From assembly GCA_964035545.1 (NCBI GenBank), contig OZ037768.1, positions 11,920,741 through 11,984,740 of the forward strand: a stretch of DNA of 64,000 bases. The letters are read 5' to 3'. The DNA comes from Bugula neritina. Lineage: Eukaryota; Bryozoa; Gymnolaemata; Cheilostomatida; Bugulidae. Position numbers and translations under genes: made by a program. Below, piece by piece: positions 1-12,900 of this stretch (positions are counted from its first letter, which is position 1; each line of letters begins with the position of its first letter). The notes below the pieces were generated by a model. The model made no database searches. It was not told where the DNA came from and worked only from the letters and a program-made list of their open reading frames with translations.

Positions 1-1400
1 TACAGTCACTAATAACAATATATTATATGACTCATGCTGTAGCATTCAGGATTATTTTATTCAGAATTGGATTTTTTTCTAATTGCTAGTGAGGAAATAC
101 TTAGATCTAACTGAAATCTTGGTCATATTATTGATTATGTCACCCTTGATGAAAACTAAAAGTAGAGTTATTATAAGTGAAATGGGTTGCAAGTGCTGGT
201 GATTATTTGAATTGTTACTTTAATGAATCAAAACCCGGCAGCATAGTTGGTGATGCTAGAAAGGGTATCTGAACTTGTTGCTTTTGTGCCACATTAACCA
301 ATTCACCATCAAGATGATTTAAGGCCAAAGTCTATATAGACATTTTTACAGGGTGTTACTTTAAACAAGTAATATCTTGTGTGAGTGGCGTTTGAAATAT
401 ATCCTTGACTCTTGTGGTCCAGACATATATATTGTTTTGGACTTTTCTGTATGGGATGGTGCATGTATACTGAATGATGGAGCCAATTTGCACTTGTGTT
501 CAAGTTGTAAACACCTAGCTCGATTCATGTGTAAGCTGATTTTATGACGGAATATAACAAATTTATATGTAATGTTATGTAGCACTGATGATGTATATAA
601 ATCATTGAAATTTTGTTTATTTTTATGCTAATTTATTCTGCACGGTAAGCCATGTAGCTATACAGCAATATCATGTTATTAATATGTGTAAATATAAATA
701 AAAATAACTCAAAGTATTTTAGTGTTGCTTCTTAGGCATAAATATTTTTATCATGTTATAGTAATGGAAACAATTTCCTTTTCCTACAATTCTGACTTTT
801 ACATACAATAAAAATAATCATGTAGCTATATAGCAGCAGGTGGTGATGTTTGACCCAGCAACTTTGCTTTTGTTTAGTAATGCACTAATAATAGAATGTC
901 AGCAATATAATCATTTTGTAAATGTTTTATATTTTATCACTAACATGAATGAAATATATTAAAATTTAATTAAACCTTTTATTGCACAGTGATGCAGAAA
1001 TATTTATTTGCACAACTTCGTTTTACAACTCTCATTTTAAGAATACCATTTATAAATGGACATTATCTGCAAGGATTAAAACGGTTACAGAATCAGAAAT
1101 GCACATTTTAACATTCAATCACACAATAAATATCAATTATGGACCAGTTTACCTCAATGGATAAGGAAGAATTATACACAGGCATGTGAAGTTGGCCTCC
1201 TTGGGCAGTAAAGCTAGAGGGCTACTACCCCATTAGTTGCAACTTGTGAGTGAAACTAGAATTTATTGTATCTAATAAAACAAAGTGAAGGCTAAATGAA
1301 TGGTCAGCAACTAAACATACATACTGTGCATTTGCTCAGTTCAAACAAACAGGACTGCTGTATGTAATTAGTCTGTATAAAAGTGTTGTATTGTAATTGT
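1..1400. other. No gene recognised at left edge
   Basis: AT-rich sequence with short, low-complexity open frames only. None has credible splice sites or recognisable protein similarity. It could be intergenic or the 3' end of a gene lying to the left; an AATAAA near 697 on the plus strand is compatible with that but proves nothing. Confidence 0.4.
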
Positions 1401-1401
1401 C

Positions 1402-1453
1402 AGCTGTGTGTGCGTGTGCGTGTGTGCGTGCGTGCTCGCGTGTATTATATGTA

Positions 1454-1537
<84 letters not shown>
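1402..1537. repeat. Compound TG/CG then TA microsatellite
   Basis: A GT/GC-rich tract (about 1402-1443) runs into an uninterrupted TA tract of about 80 bases (about 1456-1537). Both halves alternate purine and pyrimidine. The isoleucine-tyrosine open frames across it on both strands are artefacts. Confidence 0.9.
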
Positions 1538-1541
<4 letters not shown>

Positions 1542-1831
1542 CTATAAAATGCATATATTGTTTTTGTCATAGTTTGCAAACATGCAGAGCTTTATTCATT
1601 TCTGTGTAAACTATTTTCATAGTTTTTGCAGCTGTTGTGACTTTAGTGAGCTGTCGTTATAAATTGTGTGTTTTATACCAGTAAAAGTGACTGTATATGT
1701 CAATTACAATTCCAGTGTTTTCACATGCAGGTGGGAAAACTTCACAAATTTCAATGCCGCTATACCAAATGTTTTAAGAACCACATCACAAGATTATTTC
1801 AATTAGTATGTTGCTCAATATAGAAATATAG

Positions 1832-1837
1832 TTTATT
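1832..1837 (-). terminator. Candidate poly(A) signal (AATAAA) of the 154-aa gene
   Basis: TTTATT on the plus strand reads AATAAA on the minus strand. It lies about 240 bases downstream of the stop codon of the two-exon minus-strand gene at 2077-2988. It is the assigned signal by position only; no transcript data are available. Confidence 0.4.
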
Positions 1838-2076
1838 TCAGTAACATACTTTTTGCTATACATGAGCAATTAGAAAATAAAGAGGCTCAGTCCAGAAGAG
1901 AAGGAGACTCTGTATATACATACATATATATTCCAGCTGTATCTCTTACCTCAGTGACATATATACATATAAATTGTGCGTAATAAAAATGTATATACAC
2001 ATACATAAGTGTAATTACAATAATAAACATATATACTGTAATAGATTCAAATAGACATAAGTTAATAGCTGGTGTT

Positions 2077-2988
2077 TCAATATAGAGAATACTGGCCACT
2101 GTTTAGTGTAAAACAAGATTTAACAGCCTTTAGCCACCTATTTAATTTAACTTTGGAGCAACAGATTTTGTTTGGTCTATAGGATATAGCTTTAGTGTCA
2201 CTGTCACTACTATTCCTAATTTTTCTTCTGATGCTATGAAGTACATTGTATAATGCAGAGTTGAAAGTTGCCTTCTTGTTACTAATTGGGGAGACAACTT
2301 CATCATAATCTTCCTCTTCAATATCTCCCAGTGTTATCCAATGGTCTATTACTTTCTCAAATACACATACTCCATCATCTAACCCATCTTTACCAACAGC
2401 ACTCTTCACTTTTTTAATGAAGACGTTCATCTCTATAACTTCATTTGGGTCTCTAAAAGTATGTTTTATAGATTGTCACATTGTCACATAAAAAAAATCA
2501 TCTTTGCAATGTATATAATTCATATTTACATTTCAAATGTAGCTGCATCACAGAGCTAGGCTATAATCACTGATAGATGTCAAGTAAAAACTTTTAACAA
2601 GAATACTTTGAAATTGTATTCCCTGCTGTATGTTTTCAACTGCGGATGCACAATGCATTGTGTCATCCATTACGTATAGCGTTAGGAACCAACTTGTAAC
2701 TGTTTAAATATTCAAATATTGACATGCAATGGAGTAAAACGTTTCAGTCTTTGATTAATTTCTACATACTTTATCTTCTATCATTAATTTTACTATGAAT
2801 GCTAGTTTAATAAACATATAATCATAGATGATAACACATATCATTAAACTATAAATTTTCTAATTCAAGTCTAAAAAAAAATTATACAAATAAACTTACT
2901 CATTTAGAGTGTACATTGGAGAGACAATATCATTCACACCAGTAGTCAGAGATTCGTTTTCAATCAGTGAATATGTTCTAGAAGACAT
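2077..2988 (-). CDS. Uncharacterised 154-aa protein, two coding exons
   Basis: I do not recognise the family. Coding exon 1 is 2988-2900: ATG, then a GA/GTAAGT donor in phase 2. Exon 2 is 2452-2077: acceptor ACTTTTAG, completing a Glu codon and running open to TAA. Phases match and the total is 155 codons including the stop. The protein begins MSSRTYSLIENES. It has an acidic middle (GDIEEEDYDEVV) and a basic, Ser/Lys/Arg-rich C-terminal half (LHSIRRKIRNSS, CSKVKLNRWLKAVKSC). I see no signal peptide, transmembrane segment or catalytic motif. The splice sites and length make a real gene likely; an upstream non-coding exon is possible. Confidence 0.6.
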
Positions 2989-3157
2989 TTTGTTGAGAGT
3001 AATTTAAGACAATAATCCAATTTACACGATTCAGCAGAATAAGCAGCTTCCTTTCCCAAGAATCAGATACAAAGTGAGCTTTTAGTCATTTTGATTGTTG
3101 AACTAATTGCAAGACGCAACGTATCATTTAAATTTGTTCATTGTTGACATCATGCTA

Positions 3158-3345
<188 letters not shown>

Positions 3346-4683
3346 TATAATATAATATAAACTAGTTTAGTTTTTCCAGTGTTACTAGCTAATAAAACAA
3401 AAAAATGTTCAATAATAGATAGCCTCTCCATTTATGGCTAATAGCATTGAAACACCCTAGTTGCTTCTTCAATCTGTTCAGATAGTCTGAATTAGCAGTA
3501 GGGGTACCATAACAATGATTTTAAGTACCGAAAAAATTTACGTTCATCAGCAAAAAGTTAAAACTTAAGCATTTTATGTAACTTGCTGATAACCTTACTT
3601 TTAAGACTCTTGAGCACTGGAGTCATGCATGAAGTAATTAGCTAACTCTAATTATATATGATCATACGTAGTATTCTAATACATCTGTGCAGTTAACTTA
3701 GGAATCAAGTTGCAATAAAATAATATGCAAATGTAAGTTAAATTAGGTGCAGTGATAGATTTCATGTGCTTTCAACAGATGGGATTTAAATAGAATAATA
3801 GCTCACTAGAAATTTGTAAAAGGAGCCCTGAGACATTGTCATTTGGGTTTGTTGTTGCATTATATATAGATTGCTTACAGTAATAGTGAAGCAACAATTA
3901 CTTTTAATTTCTATAGACATTTAATTTACTGAGAAAAAAAAGCCAATCTGCACATAAACTATTTAAACAAAAAGAACATCTTAAACTGGAAAGGGTAAGG
4001 TTGCTGAAAGAAAAGTTATAGAAGCAAAAAGATTGGAACAAGGAAAGTTAGGGAGATTATACATGTATATTATAATGTGTAGGTATGTATGCAAGTATGT
4101 GTGTATGTATAAATGCGGGTGCAGGAATGGACTAACTACCCCCTAAATACTATCTTGGGAAGATGGAGGACCGAGAGTCATGGAGGGAGATTATCAATTG
4201 TTCTGGGGCTTCAGGATTTGAAGGAAGGTGTGGTATTGTTATGAATAAAGGATGATTAAGTGTTGATCAAACAATATCTATTATATAGTTACTAACATTT
4301 ATTACTGCACATGCTTGCACAGCTACTTTTAAGGAGCATGCATTTTGTACTTGGACTTTCGAAATTTGTTATTCAAGTTATAAGGGTAAGATATGTACAG
4401 TACATATTAAAGTCGGAACACAGGCTCATATTGCCTGAGTTTTAAATTTTAATGGTCTATTCAGCTTGATCAACTTCTTGCAAGTTTTTTTTATCGAGTT
4501 ATAGGTACTTGCGGAGTTGTTCTACATAAACTCTGAAAAACTTAGACTGTGATCTTATGTCTAAATACTTTTGCTTTATGCTCGCCCAGCAGGTCAAACC
4601 GGAAGCTCTCAAACTAGGTCTCAAGGTTAAAACTTGGCTATAAAAAGTTGTTGACTTTAGTACTAGTACTGTAATGCCCATAA
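3346..4683. other. Intergenic, nothing recognised
   Basis: AT-rich sequence on the 5' side of both the minus-strand 154-aa gene and the plus-strand VPS51 gene. A loose GTATGTATG-type tract lies near 4078-4112. No exon with convincing splice sites was seen. Confidence 0.4.
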
Positions 4684-5450
4684 CACACTACAGTCGAAAC
4701 GCGACTGTGGCGGCCATTTTGGAGCTACTTGCGCATGCCTTCAACGTCACGTCCTACTTTTTGCTGGTCACACTACAGTTCACTACGAACGATGAAAGCT
4801 AACTGTCTCTAGTCTCGCAGTAAACTTTTAAACCAATAGGAATGCCATAAACCAGTTTCTGCAGTATCCACAGTAACCAACAATTAATCTTAGCGCAATT
4901 TTTTGAGATTTACTAGCATAATTTAATAAGATTTTCTAGTTATTTTTATTATAATTTACTAGCTTCAATTATTCAAAATTACTAGCTTTATTTAATGATA
5001 TTACTTAGCTTTATTCAAGCTCATTCACTAGCCTAAAGAACTAAATAGTTATAGTATGCTAATAAAATTCAACCAAATTAGAAAAACTAAATATGCAGAT
5101 AAAATTTAGCAAAATTTATCTAATGAATACTTATTTTCATGATTTATTGAAACTTTCATACATAACTTCATCATAATTATTTTAAAAGTAAATTAATATA
5201 ACTTTCGAAGAACCAAATCAAATAATAATGCTCGCTAGTAGCACGTGGAAAAAGTAAAAGCACTTAACCAATCAGGGTTTACCTGGCCAGTCAGTGATTG
5301 GCTGATCGCTCAACTTCAGCGATGACAGTTGAACATGTTGAACTTTCATCGCATCGCGAAAAACTGACAGTTGCGTTCAGTTGTGACGTCACAGAGGTCA
5401 ACGCTTAGCCTCGAAAACGCGTTCAAGATGGCCGTTTTGACTGTAGTGTG
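4684..5450. mobile_element. Non-autonomous inverted-repeat DNA element (MITE-like)
   Basis: The left end begins CACACTACAGTC and continues through GGCCATTTTG. The right end is the inverted counterpart, with GGCCGTTTTGACTGTAGTGTG at its edge. The inverted termini are imperfect over about 40-50 bases and unusually CpG-rich for this window. The interior is AT-rich and has no transposase. The terminal motif CACACTACAG recurs inside the element at about 4769, so the end is partly duplicated. No clean target duplication was found, so the superfamily is not assigned. Confidence 0.6.
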
Positions 5451-5559
5451 GCAGCCCCATTAGGTTGTTTAATTATATCATTATAATATATTAAATTTGA
5501 TTCAATACACTGAAATTTTTTTATGACCTTTTGTCGATGAATCATGGTGTATAAATAAA

Positions 5560-6480
5560 ACTACCTATTACAGATAACAATAGCTTTGATGTGTACTTGA
5601 TACTGTTGATCATAGTGATACTGATTGATACTGTTACCATACTGTAACTCACTAACTGTTAGTGTTAGACTTAGTGATAGTCACAGTGATACTATAACTA
5701 TAAGTATAAGTATAAATTATTGTTATACTTATGAGTTATAAGTATGACTATGTTTAGCTTTACCTTTACTCAGTGACTATGACCATTGACCAGTGTGAGT
5801 GTTGAACTTAGTTAAAGTTTTAATCATTAAATTTGAAATTAATTTAATGATTAATTTAATCATTAATGTGTCAAACTTAAAGTTAATCATAATGATAATC
5901 ATAATGTGTAAGTGTTAATCACTAAGTCAGTAATGTAAATTTAATTAACGATCACCGTTAGTGTTACTGTTACTGTGTTAGTGTGATTAAAATAGCTTAC
6001 AGCTACACTTACACTTGAGTTAATCTTAGACTTGTCTATGTCTCATCAGCTAAACTTGATGCTATCACCCAAAGTCATTGAAAATCAATATGAATATGAA
6101 TATCAATTTGAGTATATCGGTGACAGTTAATGTTATCTCAGACTCATAATCAAATTCAATATCACAACATTATCATTAAGTTTAACTTTTATCTTTAATA
6201 TTTATTAACAATAACTGTAAGTCAAAGTGTAAATATAATCATTCTAATTTTAAATATCATAATAATTATCATTATGATTTTTATTATCATAATGCCCAAG
6301 GCTAGTGGCTAATTAGTAAGTTACTAATTACTAATTAGTAAGACTAAGTGGTATTATTACTAATACATAATATTTATACTTATACTAAGTCTAATAGTAA
6401 TAGGGGGCACTGATAGTAGCTATAATACTACTTGTACTAGTGCTAGGGGAGGGCATAGGTCTAAATCTAAAACTTAGTTA
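5560..6480. repeat. Cryptically simple repeat, copy 1
   Basis: A long stretch made of shuffled short words (GTTAGACTTAG, GTGATACT, TTATACTTA, ATCATAAT), rich in stop codons in all frames. It shares exact words with 42330-42960 in the same order and orientation: TAACTGTAAGTCAAAGTGT at 6212 and ATACTTATACTAA at 6376. This suggests a dispersed family rather than chance low complexity. Confidence 0.5.
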
Positions 6481-6987
6481 CAGGTAAGTGCAATATTTAA
6501 ATTTAGCCCTTAAAGTGTTTATATAACTCTGTAAGTGTAAGTCTAAATTTTAACAGTGACTGTGTTGGTAAATATATTAAATAAGAATAACTAAAATTAA
6601 AATGCTAATAGCAAAACATGAATATGTTATAATTTAGATCAGCTAGCCCATTTGTAATATGTTTCTATTGGAATTTGCAAGCATTTCAATTTGTAGAAAC
6701 TATTTCATTTTATGTTAAATAATAAAGTTGCACGGACCAATGCTCCTCATCCATCTTCTAATAACTTCAGTACTTGTTGATGAAAAATATTGTTAACAAA
6801 TTATGGCTGACAGCTTTGCTTCTTTTAAAGTAAAATATGCTCTCAAAATGCTAACTACTTGACTTTCTTTTAAAAAAAGTCAAGCATTGTAGCGTGTGTA
6901 TAGGTTTTCAAGCAGAGATAGGTGACTAGATGCCATGTAACTTTAACTGCTATTACTCATGTTATTGAATTTCAGTAGTCTGCCAAA

Positions 6988-9900
6988 ATGGCTGATGCCA
7001 ATCAACCAGAAAGAAGAAAAAGGAGAAATCTTTTGCAGTCCTATTATGGTGCTAGTGAGGATAATGATGAGATTGATACTCCGTCTGATCCGTGTGATAT
7101 AGGTAGCCCAGCTGATTTATAAAATCTTTTCTTTGTAATATTGATGCTGATGCCATATTTCAATGAAAATAAATTGGTGATATATTTTAAATAGTGTAAC
7201 AAACAACTTTATTTTAAACTGGATGCAATTATAATGCATAGCATGCATGGCATGTAATTCACCACAAAGATTTTATGTGTTGCCGCAATCTTTCAAGAGC
7301 TCATGTAGCTTGAAAAGCAAGTTTTTGCAATTTATAAGATGGCTAAAAATGTATTGGTATTTTATTGTTGATCAAAAATGTTTTATGGATAATATTTGTC
7401 AACCACTTATTTAGATTGTTAGTCAGGCCAAATCATTTTGTTTTTACTGCTCGCAGATGGAAAGGGGTTTCAGCCTCAATTATATCTTGATCAGCTATTA
7501 CTGAAAAAATCTTTAACTGAGCTCATGGACAAAGAGGGAGAAATGACAAGTGCCATTAAAAGCCTTGATTCTAGTATGCAAACTTTGGTCTATGAAAACT
7601 ATAACAAGTTTATTGGTGCTACCGACACAATTCGTAAAGTAAGTTGGCAGTTAAATTAGTTTTTAATGATGCGATCAATATGTCTTTATTGATACACATC
7701 GCAAGTCACAGCAATCTTTTATCAACTTTGTCATTTGATGCAAATTCAGTTTTATTTTTTTAAGAGTAAAAATTGGTTACATCTTTATAAACATCGTGCT
7801 GATCTAGTTTGGTGAATTTAGACACTTATGCATTCATTTTTTTTATTTAGTATAATATTGCACTATTTAAATGAAGTTTCGACAGTAAAGTTTGCTTATT
7901 CATTAGCGGTAACTACATAACTACTGGTTTCGAATTGTGTTTTTTTTCTGTAAGTATGCAAAGATAAAATAGACTACTGGGTTTTATAGATGAAGAATGA
8001 CTTTGTGAGAATGGAGGAAGAAATGGATTTACTATCCCAAAATATGAATAGCATTGTGACATTTAGTACTGACATCACCTCTACACTTTATGAGCGTAGA
8101 GCCAAAATATCCCAGCTTCATGGAGTTCACAGTCTTCTCAAGAAAGTAAGTTGATTTTAGATTCAAAGTTATGTTTGGTGAACTTATTGTTCAGGTGCCA
8201 ATAGTATATAAATAATTCACATTAAAATACTTATGGTTTTGTTTCATACTTACAAGTCAGGAGACAGCAATTGATTACATAATATGCTATCATTTTCCTT
8301 TGACTTAACCAAAGAGACACATTTCTGTTAGACCAAAATATCTTTTCTCGACGCTAACTGAATGACACCCTAATGACTCTAATGTTTAATACAGATAATA
8401 CCTATTTCATTACAATATTGTTGCTTATCGCTGTAACTAGAAATGCTTGTTTTGGAAAACCTTCAGGCCCTTAATAACAAAAAGTTTTTGTTTTAACATT
8501 TAGTTAGTTTAAAATCGATTTCTTTGACACTGCTAATAATTGAACTTTCAAAATTAAACATGTTCAAACCCCTAACCTTGTCATGTTGTCATCTGCTATT
8601 TCAACTTCGCCTCACTAGCCGCTATTTTAGAAAATAATGACGTGATGAAGTGGATGACATTAATATATATGTCACTGCTGTACTTTATAAAAGAGGCAGA
8701 GTATTGTGCACTGCATAGTCTTATCGATTTTGAGTCGTTATTCAAACAGACATGGTGGGGTATCATACATAGCTTCCTAGAAGCTTTTTACCATCAATAA
8801 CTGCTGGGATTTAAATCTTTGAGAACTAAAATATGTTTTACCATCGAAGCTACTATTACACCCTAGCGCCATCTCATATACTGTACATTGTGATATAAGT
8901 ATTTGTGTTTTAGCTGCAGTACTTATTTGACTTACCACAGAAACTACAAAAGTTCATTGATAACCATGACTACAGTTTAGCAGTCAGGTAGGGTTTATAT
9001 TCTGTAATTACTAACTACTTTATATTGACAACCATATTTTTTGTTAAATCTATTGCACAAGTTGGAGATAATTTCAAAAATTAGTCTGTGATTTCACAAG
9101 AGTAGGATGGTTTGAATAATTATTAATTTTCGTTAGTATAAATTGTAAATAGAATTTTGCATTAACAATTGAAATGCTATGCAGACAATATTTACTCCAT
9201 TTTTACTTTTGGCATAATATATATATACTTTATATAGATGTTACTTGCAAACACAAGCAGTTGTTAATCGATATAAAGACATGCCATCTTTCCAAGGAAT
9301 TCATTTTGAATGTGAGACAATCGTGAGAGATTTAAAAGTGAAATTGAAACTAAAGTTCAGAGATCATGAGGTAAAGTAGTACTCTTTTACTAAAGTCACA
9401 CTATTGATATCAACCAGATACATATAAACTAAAAATGGTTAAAAGTCTTATCAACTGTCACCCATTGAGATGTCACATGCTTATAATGCTTTATTATTTT
9501 CTACCAGCATACTCATGCTTGTAGCTTTACAAACAACTGAAAAAGTTTAACTGTAACTTGCAAAACTTGTTGATACATAAAATGAGCATGTAGTGTATAA
9601 GTTTTAATAGTAAAGCTGGTACTATTTCAGTCAACAGCTCAGGAACTGTCAGAGTGTGTTGACCTACTGCTGAAGTTGAATGAGCCAGCGGCCAGCCTTT
9701 ATGAAGAATATCTCGCACAGTGAGTATTCTATTTCCTGTCAGATGAAGGTCTATTTCCTGTCGCGTGAAGGTCTATTCCTGTCGCAAAAAAGTCTATTTC
9801 CTGTCACATGGAGGTCTATTTCCTGTCACGTGAAGGTCTATTTCCTGTCGCAAAAAGTCTATTTCCTGTCACATGGAGGTCTATTTCCTGTCGTGTGAAG

Positions 9901-12900
9901 GCCTATTTCCTGTCACATGGAGGTCGTAGTTGTATCTTGTGTCAAGTGTTTCTTACTTTCACTGTATTTGATTCGTATTTAGTGCACAGGAGAAGCTGTC
10001 TGAAGATCTCAATGAGTTGCAGAAGCAGATTGAGTTGAAGCAGGCGGGACCAGAAGTGGATAACACGGATATATCTGTATTATCTGTTGTATGTATGCAT
10101 ATCTTTCAGTCTGTTGTGAATACATACGTTAAAAAATATATAATATTGTAATATAATAATATAAAATATATATGCTGACAGACGCACTTGAGTTGTATTG
10201 CTCTATCCACACAAACGTACATGTAATATATGTACATACATATATCTGTTTGATGTATTTACACTTCATTTGTCCATATGTATGACTAGTTATGTGGTAA
10301 AAATATTGAAGCTTTAGTGCAGTTGTGTGTTATTTGCTACTTCATACGATCTCTTTGTGTGTTTTTATCCTTTTTGTGCTAGTTTTACACTCTCGTATAC
10401 AATATATGATGCTTGTGTGCTGTTACTACAATGATGTTTGCAGGATATCCTGGAGTTTGTTGATATTGGGTGCAACAGGTTTCTTAGTAACATGTGCCTT
10501 GTAATAGCCTCCTACACAGAAATGTTTCTACACCAAAGCAAGAATCTTGAGTGAGCTCAATATTTATGGCATAGTTACATATACACCATTTGGGTTACTT
10601 TTTCATGGTATAACATTCAGCAGAAACTCTGAACAATAAAATCTGCAAGCTATTTTCCCCAAATAAACAAATTCCTTAGTCATATCATAGCTAAAAGATT
10701 ACAGGAATATTAGGTAAAAGTTTTATTGTAAATAATCAAACATTTTACCTGAGGGTGTGTTTTATTACATCGTGACATTTTATGCAGAAAACATATAGAA
10801 TTAATATGACTTTTCAACAATGAAATTTGACTGGTATGGTAATATAATATATAAGGCAATTTGCTTGTTTACTAATGCAGTGTGTTATGGTGATAGTAAT
10901 TTACGTTGTTTATTAATTTACTGAAAATCTAGAAATGACTTGGAGATGGTTGCCCTTCAAATGCTCAACCAGTTTGTGTGGAGATTAATGGATCAATATT
11001 TTCAGCATATTGAGACACGCCTTCGACTAGAGGTATGTTGGAAGTTATCATATCCACCCACCAACCTTGTATTACGTTATCGCTATGTTTTGTTCATATT
11101 GTGGTATTTTATAGAGTTATCCCCCTCAATACACATTCTTATAATTATTCACGTTAAATAGCGATCCCTAGCCCCCTTAATTTCATTTCATTTTTGCTTA
11201 CTCATTGTAAATCGATCTTGACCGAAGTTCGGCTTGCCAGCTAACTGATATTCCGATTGTCTGACTCCGACATTCCGAATGTCGGCGCACCAAAACCTGA
11301 CATTCCGAACTTCAGCCGATTGTCGGTCGAAGGATCTAGACCCCCCTTTGTTTGACCAGTATAAAAGAAGGCCCATTTTGAGCTCCTAGTCAGTTGAAGA
11401 CAGGAGCTCACACTGGAAGGAACTACTCTTACCAATAAAAGCTTACTTTGCGCACACTACAAGAACTCTCTTATCACTTGCAAGGAGTTATGTTCTCTGC
11501 CTGATTACATTCAATAACCCACAAGCTACTACAATATAACTTACTATTCTCACTATCCTTGCTTACTTGCTATTAGAGATGATAAGAATTCTCTCAACTT
11601 ATGCTGCTTTTAATTAGTCAATTGTGATTAATGTTGCTTATCACTCGGAGCATAAAATAGCCGTTATATTATCATACTAATGACTATGGTTTTAGAATTA
11701 GATTTTTTAAATCCTACCAGGTATTCTTTTCATGCTAAGAGATACTTAGAAATATTCATTGCAAACAACTACTTCATTTTTTAGGAAAGTAGCACTGACA
11801 CAGCTTTGTTGGTTCGAGCGTTGGACAGATTTTCAAGAAGATTACAGGCTATGAACAAACTGCTTCCCAATACAGACTTCGCTAGTGCAGGAAATGATAT
11901 AGTTCTTAAAATAGCCTGTGAGAAAATGCATCAGTATTTAGACACTCTCAAAATGCAGTTTGCAGGTAAATGCAACTCTGCATGACAGTAATGAAAAAGT
12001 TTTGCTTGCTTTAGTATATATGTGTGTGTGAGTGTGTTCAATTATAGTGCTGTATTTACTGTTAAGTCAAGCATTTTACCTAATGAGCTCGTTTTTATCA
12101 TATATTTTACCATTTTAACGGATAAAACTTTTAGTAGTAGAATGTTTCAACAGATCTGTTAGTGATAATATCTACATTGTTAAAAATAATATAGTTTTAT
12201 GATACTGCATGTCTAGCTGTGGGCTAATATTTTACTCTATGAGTACTATGCAATCTGTTGCATAGTAACATTGGAGCTGCATCGTGCAATGTTTTACTAC
12301 AGCTGTCTATTTGTCTGTTTACCACACATGTTTTGGCATTTGTTATAATGTTCATATTATTTAGAAATGAACTGTAATTACCACATCTCACTGTGTGTAT
12401 CCCTGTAGACTCTGTAGCTGACGTGAGACATAACTTGGCATCACCTAAACTGCTGAGTAAGTCTGTACAGGATGGTAAAATGTCTCTCTCTGAGCTGTTG
12501 GATACTCTCAACCAGTCAGTGGTGGATCAAGTGAAGGCTACACTCGAACATCTTCAGGTATGTCTCTACAGTCATGGGTTAAATTCTAAGACAGGAAATT
12601 CAAAGCAATATATAAATATTGCTTTGATTATTATAGCTGGTGCTAGCATTAGTTTTGATATTAATTTTGTTCTTTTTTCATTCTATTAAATGAATATATA
12701 CTGTCTTTGGTTATACTCTCACAAAGCTGCTGCTAATTTATTAAACTATACTATTAGCATCTCACTTAAATGCACTGAAATCCTTACGTTACGTATTTTT
12801 ATTCAAAGTATTTTCTGAAAGTGGCAGACTAGCACTCTAGTATTATACAGGGTTCATGTTTTAATGAAATGTATACATACTTGTTCACAGTCTGTTTATA

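Noticed and set aside
1336-1609. Ile-Tyr repeat proteins on both strands
   Set aside because: Translation of a TA microsatellite; the same applies to 3107-3343.
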